Part shown: positions 57,507 through 64,000 of the stretch, piece after piece | Layout of the letters: each line of letters starts with the position of its first letter | Position numbering within the stretch: the stretch's first letter is position 1 | DNA from: Cellulomonas chitinilytica | GTDB lineage: Bacteria > Actinomycetota > Actinomycetes > Actinomycetales > Cellulomonadaceae | DNA: 64,000 nt | Reading direction: 5' to 3' | Assembly (NCBI RefSeq): GCF_016862675.1 | Contig: NZ_BONK01000003.1 | Coordinates: 1-64,000 of the forward strand | Translations under genes and position numbers: made by a program | Notes under the pieces: model-generated | What the model was told of the DNA's origin: nothing | What the model saw: the letters and a program-made list of their open reading frames with translations, nothing else | Database searches by the model: none

Positions 57507-58313
57507 ATGAGGGGTTCGCGGCGCGCCCGCTGGACGTTCGGCGCGATGATGGCGCTCGGCCTCGCGTTCGTCTACGTGCCGCTCGTCGTCATCGTCATCA
57601 ACTCGTTCAACGCGAGCACCGTGTTCGCGTGGCCGCCGAAGGAGCTCACCACGAGATGGTGGGTGGAGACGGCCCACAACCCGAGCGTCCGGGCCGCCGT
57701 GGTCACGTCCGTGGAGGTGGCCGTCGTGGCGACGGCCGTCGCGCTCGTGCTCGGCACGCTCCTCGCGTTCGCCCTCGCGCGGTACCGGTTCTTCGGGCAG
57801 CAGGCGATGTCCCTGCTCGTCGTCCTGCCCATCGCGCTGCCCGGCATCGTCACGGCCCTCGCGTTCCGCACCGGGTTCCGCACGTTCCTCGGCCTGGAGC
57901 TGTCGATCTGGACGGTCGCGATCGCGCACGCGACGTTCTGCGTGGTCATCGTCTACAACAACGCCGTCGCGCGGCTCCGACGGACCGGGCTCGCGCCGGA
58001 GGAGGCGTCGATGGACCTCGGCGCCGACGGGTTCACGACGTTCCGGCTCGTCACGTTCCCGCTCCTGCGGGGGGCGATGCTCGCGGGCGCGCTGCTCGCG
58101 TTCGGGCTGTCGTTCGACGAGATCGTCGTGACCCTGTTCACCGCGCCGCCCGGGGTGACCACGCTGCCGATCTGGATCTTCCAGAACCTGCAGCGCCCCA
58201 ACCAGGCGCCCGTCGTCAACGTCGTCGCGGCGGTGCTGGTGCTGGTCTCCGTCGTGCCGATCTACCTGAGCCAGCGGGTCGCGGGGGAGTCGACCGGGGG
58301 CGGCCGCATCTGA
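57507..58313 (+). CDS. potC: Polyamine ABC transporter permease 2
   Basis: A 268-residue protein; GAGGGC before the ATG. PotC features: LAFVYVPLVVIVINSFNAS, SLLVVLPIALPGIVTALAF, EAA loop EEASMDLGADGFTTFRLVTF and SFDEIVVTLFTAPPGVTTLP. Completes the transporter; the operon ends here, converging on cutC. Confidence 0.92.
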   Translation: MRGSRRARWTFGAMMALGLAFVYVPLVVIVINSFNASTVFAWPPKELTTRWWVETAHNPSVRAAVVTSVEVAVVATAVALVLGTLLAFALARYRFFGQQAMSLLVVLPIALPGIVTALAFRTGFRTFLGLELSIWTVAIAHATFCVVIVYNNAVARLRRTGLAPEEASMDLGADGFTTFRLVTFPLLRGAMLAGALLAFGLSFDEIVVTLFTAPPGVTTLPIWIFQNLQRPNQAPVVNVVAAVLVLVSVVPIYLSQRVAGESTGGGRI

Positions 58314-58344
58314 GGGGCTCGTCCGGTCAGGCAGGTCGGGCCGC

Positions 58345-59079
58345 TCAGTGCGTCTGCCGGAACGCGTCCACCGCGGCGCGCAGCGCACGCACCCGCGCCT
58401 CGTCGGTGACCTCCCGCGTCGACGCCCCGGCGTCGGCGCGGCTGCCGAGGCGGACGGCCTGCACCTCCTCGACGGAGCGCTTCGCCGAGGCGTGGATCGC
58501 CGCGACGCCGGTGGCCAGGAGGGCGTCGACGTTGTCGGCGTCGATGCCGGCACCGGCCATCACCTGGATGCGCCCGCGCGACACCGCGGCGAGCCGGGCG
58601 AGCTCGTCTCGCGCGTCGATCGCCCGGGAGGCGCCACCCGACGTGAGGATCCGGTCCACCCCGAGGTCGACGAGCTGCTCCAGGGCGGCGTCCCGGTCGG
58701 CGAGCGTGTCGAACGCACGGTGGAACGTGACCTCGGCGCCCTTGGCGAGGCCCCGGACCGCCGCGATCAGGGCGGTGTCGACGCCGCCGTCGCGCAGCGC
58801 GCCGACGACGACCCCGTGGGCGCCCGCGTCGAGCGCGCGCCGGACGTCGTCGAGCAGCACCGTCTGCTCGATGGCGCTGTAGTCGAAGCCGCCGTCCCGG
58901 GGCCGGACGAGGACGTGGACGGGGACGCCGGCGGCGACGGCGGCCGCGGTGAGCCCGGGCGCGGGGGTGAGGCCGCCGAGGGCGAGCGCGGCGGCCAGCT
59001 CCACGCGGTCGGCACCCCCTGCGGCGGCCGCCGCGATGCCCTCGGGGTCCTGGATCGCGATCTCGAGCTGGACGTTCAC
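58345..59079 (-). CDS. cutC: CutC-family (beta/alpha)8 protein
   Basis: A 244-residue TIM-barrel protein with a GTG start. CutC motifs: LEIAIQDPEGIAAAAAGGAD, RVELAAALALGGLTPAPGL, VHVLVRPRDGGFDYS, EVTFHRAFDTLADRDAALEQ, ILTSGGASRAIDA and IHASAKR. Historically linked to copper homeostasis, but the reaction is unsettled. No copper-transport genes are nearby. Confidence 0.93.
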   Translation of the reverse strand: MNVQLEIAIQDPEGIAAAAAGGADRVELAAALALGGLTPAPGLTAAAVAAGVPVHVLVRPRDGGFDYSAIEQTVLLDDVRRALDAGAHGVVVGALRDGGVDTALIAAVRGLAKGAEVTFHRAFDTLADRDAALEQLVDLGVDRILTSGGASRAIDARDELARLAAVSRGRIQVMAGAGIDADNVDALLATGVAAIHASAKRSVEEVQAVRLGSRADAGASTREVTDEARVRALRAAVDAFRQTH

Positions 59080-59242
59080 GGGACCCACTCTCGACGGTTC
59101 CGCGCGGAGGCGGACGTCCGGTCCGGCTCGCACCGGAGCCCACCGGGGAGGGGGCGATCGGACGATAGTCGACGGCGAGGACCCGTATCGAACGTTCGCG
59201 GTCCCGACCGCGAACGCGTCACGGTCGACGAGCCGTGCCCGC

Positions 59243-59665
59243 TCAGAGGTGCCCCGGGGTGCAACCCGGCGTGAAGTACCCGGTCACGGCGACACCGCGG
59301 CTGGTCGAGCGGTTGCCTGCCAGGTCGACCGCCTGGACCCGGACGGTGCTCGGGCCCGGCTGCAGGAGGTGCAGGACGGCCCACATGCCGCTCGTGCCCC
59401 GGTCCTCGAGAGCGCCGACGTCGACGCCGTTCGCGAGCACCCGGTAGACGATCCGGTCCTGCGGGGTGACGTCGTCGGTCACCTTCGGGACGCCGACGAT
59501 GAGCATGAGGCACTGGAAGCCCTGGGCGTACCCGAAGACCGGGGTGCTCGGGGGAGTGGTGTCCGTGCGCGCGGTCGCGGGGGCTGCGGCGAGCAGCGCG
59601 GACATGGCGGACAGGGCGGCGGCCGCTGCGACGGCGGTCGTCCGGATGGTTCGGCGGTGGGACAT
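59243..59665 (-). CDS. Small secreted Ig-like protein
   Basis: A 140-residue protein; CGAGGAGGACCG before the ATG. Signal peptide: TTAVAAAAALSAMSALLAAA-PATA. The mature part has TPPSTPVFG, DRIVYRVLANGVDVGALED, and STVRVQAVDLAGNRSTSRG, the pattern of a fibronectin/Ig-like domain often attached to secreted enzymes but here alone. Two cysteines. Function unknown. Confidence 0.72.
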   Translation of the reverse strand: MSHRRTIRTTAVAAAAALSAMSALLAAAPATARTDTTPPSTPVFGYAQGFQCLMLIVGVPKVTDDVTPQDRIVYRVLANGVDVGALEDRGTSGMWAVLHLLQPGPSTVRVQAVDLAGNRSTSRGVAVTGYFTPGCTPGHL

Positions 59666-59745
59666 CGGTCCTCCTCGGGCCGCTCCTGGGTGTCGGCGAC
59701 GTGCCCTGTGCGGCACGTCCGTGGCGGCTGCGTCGGCGGCGCGCT

Positions 59746-59773
59746 TCTAACTGATGATCTGTTCGACGTTAGA
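59746..59773. promoter_or_regulatory. Divergent-promoter dyad TCTAAC-N16-GTTAGA
   Basis: Six-bp arms in an AT-richer patch between two divergently transcribed small genes. It could bind a dimeric repressor controlling both, or its right arm could overlap a -10 for the leftward gene. Confidence 0.45.
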
Positions 59774-59808
59774 CCGCGCCCGTCGTCCGGCAACTCGAGC
59801 GGGGCTCT

Positions 59809-59814
59809 TAGCAT
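59809..59814 (+). promoter_or_regulatory. -10-like TAGCAT for a leaderless transcript
   Basis: The hexamer ends 6 nt before GTG 59821, with only GC-rich, non-Shine-Dalgarno sequence between, as in leaderless actinobacterial genes. Confidence 0.5.
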
Positions 59815-59820
59815 CGGGGG

Positions 59821-60621
59821 GTGCGCATGGTGGTCGTCGCGGTCGTCGTAGGAGCGCTCGCCGCGACCGCAGGCTGCGCCGCGGACCACCCGGACCGGCT
59901 CGCCGGCCCGCCCGCGGGGGTCGTCGTCGACTACCAGCTCGGCGGTGGCTACCCGCCGGCCGACGGGATCGGTGGCGTCGTGCGGGACGTCACCGACGTG
60001 CCGGAGCCGGGCACGTGGTCCGGCTGCTACGTCAACGGGTTCCAGACCCAGCCGGACGACCGGGACACCTGGCTGAGCGAGCACCCCGACCTGGTGCTGC
60101 GCGACGACGCGGGCGAGCCGGTGGCCGACCCGGGCTGGCCGGACGAGCTGCTGCTCGACACGTCGACGCAGGAAAAGCGCGCTGCGATCGCCGACGCCGT
60201 CGGGGCGCAGGTCGTCGCGTGCGCGGAGCGCGGGTTCGACGCGGTCGAGCTCGACAACCTCGACTCGTGGACGCGGTCCGGCGGCCGCCTCACCGAGGAC
60301 GGTGCGCTGGACCTCGCGGCGCGCCTCGTGGCCGTGGCCCACGCGGCCGGCCTCGCAGCGGGCCAGAAGAACGCCGCCGAGCTGGGCGCTCGTGGCCGCG
60401 ACGAGGCCGGCTACGACTTCGCGGTGGCCGAGGAGTGCGGCGAGCACGACGAGTGCGCCGCCTACACCGACGTCTACGGCGCGGCGGTGATCGACGTCGA
60501 GTACGAGGCCGACGGCTGGGCGGCCGTGTGCGCCGACCCACGTCAGCCGGCGTCGACGATCCTGCGTGACCGCGAGCTGCGTACGCCCGGCACCGACGGG
60601 TACGTGCTCAGGTCCTGCTGA
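59821..60621 (+). CDS. GH114-like endo-alpha-1,4-polygalactosaminidase lipoprotein
   Basis: A 266-residue protein. GTG 59821 fits a leaderless start; ATG two codons later is possible. Lipobox AATAGC. TIM-barrel motifs: VVDYQLGGGYPPADGIGGVV, WSGCYVNGFQTQPDDRDTW, LLLDTSTQEKRAAIADAV, FDAVELDNLDSW, AAGQKNAAEL, DFAVAEECGEHDECAAYT. GH114 enzymes cut galactosaminogalactan; the acidic residues in ELDNLDSW and AEECGE are where catalysis is expected. Confidence 0.82.
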   Translation: MRMVVVAVVVGALAATAGCAADHPDRLAGPPAGVVVDYQLGGGYPPADGIGGVVRDVTDVPEPGTWSGCYVNGFQTQPDDRDTWLSEHPDLVLRDDAGEPVADPGWPDELLLDTSTQEKRAAIADAVGAQVVACAERGFDAVELDNLDSWTRSGGRLTEDGALDLAARLVAVAHAAGLAAGQKNAAELGARGRDEAGYDFAVAEECGEHDECAAYTDVYGAAVIDVEYEADGWAAVCADPRQPASTILRDRELRTPGTDGYVLRSC

Positions 60622-61445
60622 GCGCGCCGGCGGGCGACACCGGCGAACAGGTCCGCGACCTGCACCCGCGGGTCGGTCCTCGAGTCGACGTGGACGAACG
60701 AACGCAGCGGCGGGGGATCGGGAGCGACCGCGTCGGCGAGGAACGCCCCCAACCGGCTCACCCGGCCGGCCGTCAGGGCGCTCTGCTCGTCGTGCACCAC
60801 GGCGACCGACCGGCCTCCGGCGCTCCAGTGCAGCAGCGTCTCGGCGAGCGCGGGGACGAGCGGCTCGAGCGGAGGGGGGAGCACGGGGTCCCCGTCGACG
60901 AGCCGTCGCATCGCGTCGCGGACCCGCACCGGCGTGACGGGCGCGAGCCCCGGCTCGTCGGTCGGCATCGTGGCGAGGAAGCGGCCGATCGCGTGGTCGT
61001 CGACCGGTCGGCGCCTCGCCGTGCGGACGAGCGCGACGAACGAGGCGAGGAACGTCGTCCGTCGCCGCAGCGTGCGCACGGCCCGGGAGTGGTCGCTGCC
61101 CAGGCGGGTGCCGGCGCCGTACGAGGGGTCCTCGGTGAAGAGCTCGAGCACCCGGGCGGCGACGAAGCCGGGCTTGTCGACGACGACGACGTGCGCGCGA
61201 CCGGCCAGCGCGCCGAGGAACCACTCGAGGGCCGCAGCGTGCTCGGGTCGCAGGAGCCGGCTCGACCGGTGCTCGGACCAGCCGCCGAGCACCGGCCCGA
61301 GCACGGCGACGACCTGGCCGGCCTCGTGCAGGGTCAGGTCGACGCTGGCGTGGGTCAGCACGGGCGAGGCGGGGTCGAGGAGGTTGGTCCCGGAGAACCC
61401 GGACTCGTCGCACGCGATCTCGACCCAGGGCACGTGGGTGGTCAT
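60543..61445 (-). CDS. DUF3800-like protein
   Basis: A 300-residue protein; TGGAGCC before ATG 61445. It starts WVEIACDESGFSG and ends with DSRTDPRVQVADLFAGVARR, the acidic DESG and D...Q-ADL-AG signatures of the DUF3800 group, which has an RNase H-like fold and a presumed metal site. Often found near mobile or defence genes, but its role is unknown. The 3' end overlaps the convergent GH114-like gene by 79 bp, which is long; both frames look coding. Confidence 0.7.
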   Translation of the reverse strand: MTTHVPWVEIACDESGFSGTNLLDPASPVLTHASVDLTLHEAGQVVAVLGPVLGGWSEHRSSRLLRPEHAAALEWFLGALAGRAHVVVVDKPGFVAARVLELFTEDPSYGAGTRLGSDHSRAVRTLRRRTTFLASFVALVRTARRRPVDDHAIGRFLATMPTDEPGLAPVTPVRVRDAMRRLVDGDPVLPPPLEPLVPALAETLLHWSAGGRSVAVVHDEQSALTAGRVSRLGAFLADAVAPDPPPLRSFVHVDSRTDPRVQVADLFAGVARRRAQQDLSTYPSVPGVRSSRSRRIVDAG

Positions 61446-61607
61446 CGGCAGGCTCCACGTCGGACGGTGGCACGCGTCGGGGCCCGTCGTCGGGACGGGC
61501 GTGGTCACGCGGTGGGTCGAGGCGTGCTCAGTGGTCGTCGGCGCCGGGAGCGGGCATGTGACCCATGCTGATCTCGACCCGGGGGGCCGGCCAGCGAAAT
61601 CTCGTCG

Positions 61608-62975
61608 CTACCCGCCGTCGAGCGGGAGCGTGAGGACGAGACGGGCGCCCGGGCTGTGCCGCGGGTCGACGACGAGCGTGCCGCCGTGCCGCCGTGCGAT
61701 GTCGCGGGCGATGGCGAGGCCGAGCCCGACGCCGTCGGTCGCCGGGCGGGCGTCGTCGAGCTGGAAGAAGCGGAGGAACACGTCGTCGGCGTGCTCGGCG
61801 GGGATCCCGGGGCCGTCGTCGAGGACCACGAGCTCCGCGGACCCGCCCGGCGTCGCGGCGAGCGTGACGGTCACGGTGCGGGCGGCGTGCTGGAGCGCGT
61901 TGTCGACGAGGTTCGCGACGAGCCGTCGCAGCTGGGCCGGGTCGCCGGGCACGTGGACCGCCTCGACCCCGTCGACGTCGACGCGGACCGGCGTCGGGTC
62001 CGGGGCGTGCTCGTCCGCGCAGACCCGCACGAGGGTCGCGAGGTCGACGGTCACGGGCTGGGTGATCGCGAGCGCGCCGGCGTCGCCGCGGGCGAGCAGC
62101 AGCAGGTCGTCGACGAGCGTCTGCAGGCCGACCGTCTCCGCGAGCACGCTGCGGTGGGTGGCACCGAGGTCCGCCGTCGACGGGTGCGCGGCGTCGACCT
62201 CCAGCTCGGACCGGATGCGGGCGAGCGGCCCCCGCAGCTCGTGCGACGCGTCCCCGACGAACCGGCGCTGGCGTTCCGCCGCGTCCGCGAGCCGGTCGAG
62301 CATGGCGTTCATCGTGCGGGCCAGCCGCGCGACCTCGTCACGCGTCGGCGGCACCGGGACACGGCGGTCCAGCCGTGCACCGGAGATGAGGTCGACCTCC
62401 GCACGGATGTCGTCGACCGGCCGCAGGGCGCGCCCCACGGACCACCAGACGATCGCCGCGAGCGCGGCCACGCTGATCGGCACGGCGACGGCCAGCGAAC
62501 CGGCGAGCGCAGCGGTGCTCTCGCGGACGTCGTCCAGGCTCCCCGCGACCCGGACCGTCAGCGTGCCGCCCGTGGCCGTGCCGACCGACCTCACGACCAT
62601 CCGGCCCTGGCCGCCGGGGAGCGTGACGGTCGTGACGGCCCCCACGGGCGCGGACGGCAACGTCCACCCGCGCTCGCCGACCGCCGCCGGTGACCTGCTG
62701 ACGACGCGTCCGTCGCCGCCCACGACCACCACGAGCACGTCCTCGGATCCCGCCGCGTCCGCCGCACCCGGCGTCCCGGCCTCGAGCGCGCCCGCCACCG
62801 CGTCGGCCCGCTGCCCGAGGGCCTCGTCGAGGTTGTCGGTGAGGATCGCACGCTGGGCCAGGACGAGCGCGACGCTCGCGGCGGTGAGCAGCACCAGCAC
62901 CGCGACCGTGGCGAGCGCCGTGACCCGGAAGCGCAGCGTCGCGGAGCGCCGGCGCAGGTCCGGGAGCGGGCTCAT
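61608..62975 (-). CDS. Sensor histidine kinase
   Basis: A 455-residue membrane kinase; ATG overlaps the regulator stop by 4 nt. TM1 near 18-42, an extracytoplasmic domain (DNLDEALGQRADAVAGALEA to VRVAGSLDDVRES), TM2 near 158-180 and a HAMP. Phospho-acceptor His245 in DASHELRGPL; N-box NLVDNALQHA; G1 DDGPGIP; G2 GVGLGLAI. It phosphorylates the adjacent OmpR-type regulator. Signal unknown; the neighbouring PepSY-like exported protein is a likely modulator. Confidence 0.93.
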   Translation of the reverse strand: MSPLPDLRRRSATLRFRVTALATVAVLVLLTAASVALVLAQRAILTDNLDEALGQRADAVAGALEAGTPGAADAAGSEDVLVVVVGGDGRVVSRSPAAVGERGWTLPSAPVGAVTTVTLPGGQGRMVVRSVGTATGGTLTVRVAGSLDDVRESTAALAGSLAVAVPISVAALAAIVWWSVGRALRPVDDIRAEVDLISGARLDRRVPVPPTRDEVARLARTMNAMLDRLADAAERQRRFVGDASHELRGPLARIRSELEVDAAHPSTADLGATHRSVLAETVGLQTLVDDLLLLARGDAGALAITQPVTVDLATLVRVCADEHAPDPTPVRVDVDGVEAVHVPGDPAQLRRLVANLVDNALQHAARTVTVTLAATPGGSAELVVLDDGPGIPAEHADDVFLRFFQLDDARPATDGVGLGLAIARDIARRHGGTLVVDPRHSPGARLVLTLPLDGG

Positions 62976-63643
62976 GCCGGCACGACGCGGTAGCCGGCAC
63001 CCCGGACGGTCTCGATCGTGCGCCGCCCGAACGGCACGTCGACCTTGCGCCGCAGCCGGGCGACGTACACCTCGACGACGTTCGGGTCGCCCTGGAAGTC
63101 GTCGTCCCACACGCCGGTGAGGATCTCGTGCTTCGAGACGACCTGGCCGGGTCGGCGGACCAGGTACGCGAGCAGGTCGAACTCCCGGGCCGTCAGCGGG
63201 ATCTCCACGCCCGCACGGTGGACGCGGCGCGCGCGCAGCCCCAGCTCGAGGTCGCCGACGGACACGGGCGCCGGTTCGCCGAGCGCCGCGCGGCGGATCA
63301 GCGCGTGGATCCGCGCGACGAGGACCGTGAACGAGAACGGCTTCGTGAGGTAGTCGTCCGCCCCGATGTCCAGGCCCTCGGCCTCGTCGAGCGGCCCGTC
63401 CCGCGCCGTCAGCATGAGGACCGGCGTCACGTCGCCTGCCCTGCGCAGGTCGGCGCAGACCCGGTACCCGCTGCGGCCCGGCAGCATCACGTCCAGCAGG
63501 ATCAGGTCGTAGCTGTTCTCGGCCGCGCGCCAGGCACCGTCGATGCCGTCCAGGGCCACCTCGACCTGGAACCCCTCGGCTCGCAGGCCACGCCGGAGCG
63601 TGCCGACGAGCTTCACGTCGTCGTCGACGAGCAACAGCTTCAC
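62972..63643 (-). CDS. OmpR/PhoB-family response regulator
   Basis: A 223-residue protein; GTG start with GGAGGAGGGC upstream, preferred to a longer in-frame start. Receiver with DDD at 7-9, phospho-Asp51 (LILLDVML), MLTARD and YLTKPF; winged helix ending EVYVARLRRKVD and TVRGAGYRVVPA. It probably binds the interlocked repeats just upstream and controls itself and the PepSY-like gene. Confidence 0.94.
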   Translation of the reverse strand: MKLLLVDDDVKLVGTLRRGLRAEGFQVEVALDGIDGAWRAAENSYDLILLDVMLPGRSGYRVCADLRRAGDVTPVLMLTARDGPLDEAEGLDIGADDYLTKPFSFTVLVARIHALIRRAALGEPAPVSVGDLELGLRARRVHRAGVEIPLTAREFDLLAYLVRRPGQVVSKHEILTGVWDDDFQGDPNVVEVYVARLRRKVDVPFGRRTIETVRGAGYRVVPA

Positions 63644-63683
63644 GCGCCCTCCTCCGCGACGCCCTGCCTCGATCATCCGCCGA

Positions 63684-63724
63684 CCCGCTGACGTCCACCT
63701 GAACCGTCAGCGGGCGTTCAGGTG
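63684..63724. promoter_or_regulatory. Two interlocked inverted repeats, probable response-regulator operator
   Basis: CCCGCTGACG (63684-63693)/CGTCAGCGGG (63705-63714) and CACCTGAAC (63696-63704)/GTTCAGGTG (63716-63724). All arms are perfect, each pair has an 11-nt gap, and the pairs are staggered. Located between the divergent regulator and PepSY-like gene. Confidence 0.6.
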
Positions 63725-63781
63725 CGTGCGCGCACCCTGCTCCTGACGACATCGTCGACCCGCACGAACCGGAGGTGTGTC

Positions 63782-64000
63782 ATGCGCAGGAGCACATGGA
63801 CCGTCGTCGTCACGGCAGCGGCCGCCACCGTCCTCGCCGGCGGCGCCGCACTGGCGTCGGCCGACGACGACCCGGCGAGCCCGATCACCGGCGACGCGCT
63901 CACGCACGCGAGCGAGGTCGCCCTGCGGAGCACGGGAGGCGGGACGGTGACGGGCACCGAGGTCGGCGACGAGGACAGCTACTATGAGGTCGAGGTCACG
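63782..64000 (+). CDS. PepSY-domain exported protein, N-terminal fragment
   Basis: 73 codons are in the window; the gene runs off the right end. CGGAGG lies 6 nt before the ATG. Signal peptide: STWTVVVTAAAATVLAGGAA-LASA. Then ITGDALTHASEVAL, GGGTVTGTEVGDED and SYYEVEVT, the opening of a PepSY domain, an extracytoplasmic module often linked to peptidase inhibition or two-component sensing. Divergent from and probably controlled by the adjacent regulator. Confidence 0.8.
   Translation, partial: MRRSTWTVVVTAAAATVLAGGAALASADDDPASPITGDALTHASEVALRSTGGGTVTGTEVGDEDSYYEVEVT

Noticed and set aside
1-64000. CRISPR arrays, tRNA/rRNA genes, insertion sequences, integrases
   Set aside because: No regularly spaced repeats, no cloverleaf or rRNA-like segment noticed, and no transposase or recombinase motif in any plausible frame.

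Overview
This window is high-GC DNA (strongly G/C at third codon positions, many GTG and a few TTG starts). It looks like a chromosomal segment of a soil- or plant-associated actinobacterium. Three things suggest a Cellulomonas-like member of the Micrococcales, an inference from content only: polysaccharide-degrading enzymes (GH3, GH16-like, GH51 and GH114-like), several ANTAR-domain regulators, and a class E (LAxTG) sortase substrate. I saw no tRNA, rRNA, CRISPR array, phage structural gene or insertion sequence.

Layout. 0-5.2 kb: the start of a lectin-like gene leaving the left edge, a decayed NarL-type response regulator, a LuxR-type regulator, a secreted RTX-like calcium-binding protein and an ankyrin-repeat protein. 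5.2-11.4 kb: a GH16-like enzyme, a stand-alone maltokinase-cap-like protein, a secreted GH3 beta-glucosidase, a small exported protein and a frameshifted EcsC-family gene. 11.4-22 kb: the most unusual block. It holds a polyproline metzincin-like metalloprotease, an ECF sigma factor, a 157-residue partner, a TPR-CHAT caspase-like protease, a cytoplasmic subtilase and two membrane proteins. Three of its intergenic regions, plus the one before the small exported protein, carry related CGTATCA elements; two of these form a near-identical 29-bp block.

22-27.4 kb (minus strand): seven genes, every junction overlapping by exactly 4 nt. They encode an ECF sigma factor, a zinc-finger membrane anti-sigma candidate, an ABC ATPase, two tandemly duplicated permease-like proteins, another membrane protein and an alpha/beta hydrolase. 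27.5-33.8 kb: a beta-propeller lectin with three WRWC repeats, a membrane protein, a LAxTG cell-wall protein, a PadR regulator with its membrane partner, an esterase and a GNAT acetyltransferase. 33.8-37.4 kb: three GAF-ANTAR regulators around a fatty acid desaturase. 37.6-41.1 kb: a membrane-anchored Mrr-type nuclease, followed by a fusion of a trypsin-like protease to an S1/P1-type nuclease with both active sites largely intact.

41.2-49.2 kb: an SGNH lipase with PKD and calcium repeats, a sugar O-acetyltransferase, a cytochrome P450, a small exported HExxH protein and a 1078-residue HExxH protein whose N-terminal motif resembles proteins linked to extracellular contractile injection systems. 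49.3-54.1 kb: a LacI regulator divergent from a GH51 arabinofuranosidase with a perfect operator, an acyltransferase and an orphan 158-residue protein. 54.2-58.3 kb: a complete polyamine ABC transporter (potADBC). 58.3-64 kb: cutC, two small divergent genes, a DUF3800-like protein, an OmpR/histidine-kinase pair and the start of a PepSY-like protein, with interlocked inverted repeats between the last two.

The main candidates for an undescribed system are the ECF/TPR-CHAT/subtilase block with its shared upstream element, and the Mrr-membrane nuclease next to the trypsin-S1/P1 fusion. Both functions are inferred from domain content; nothing here proves an immune or toxin role.
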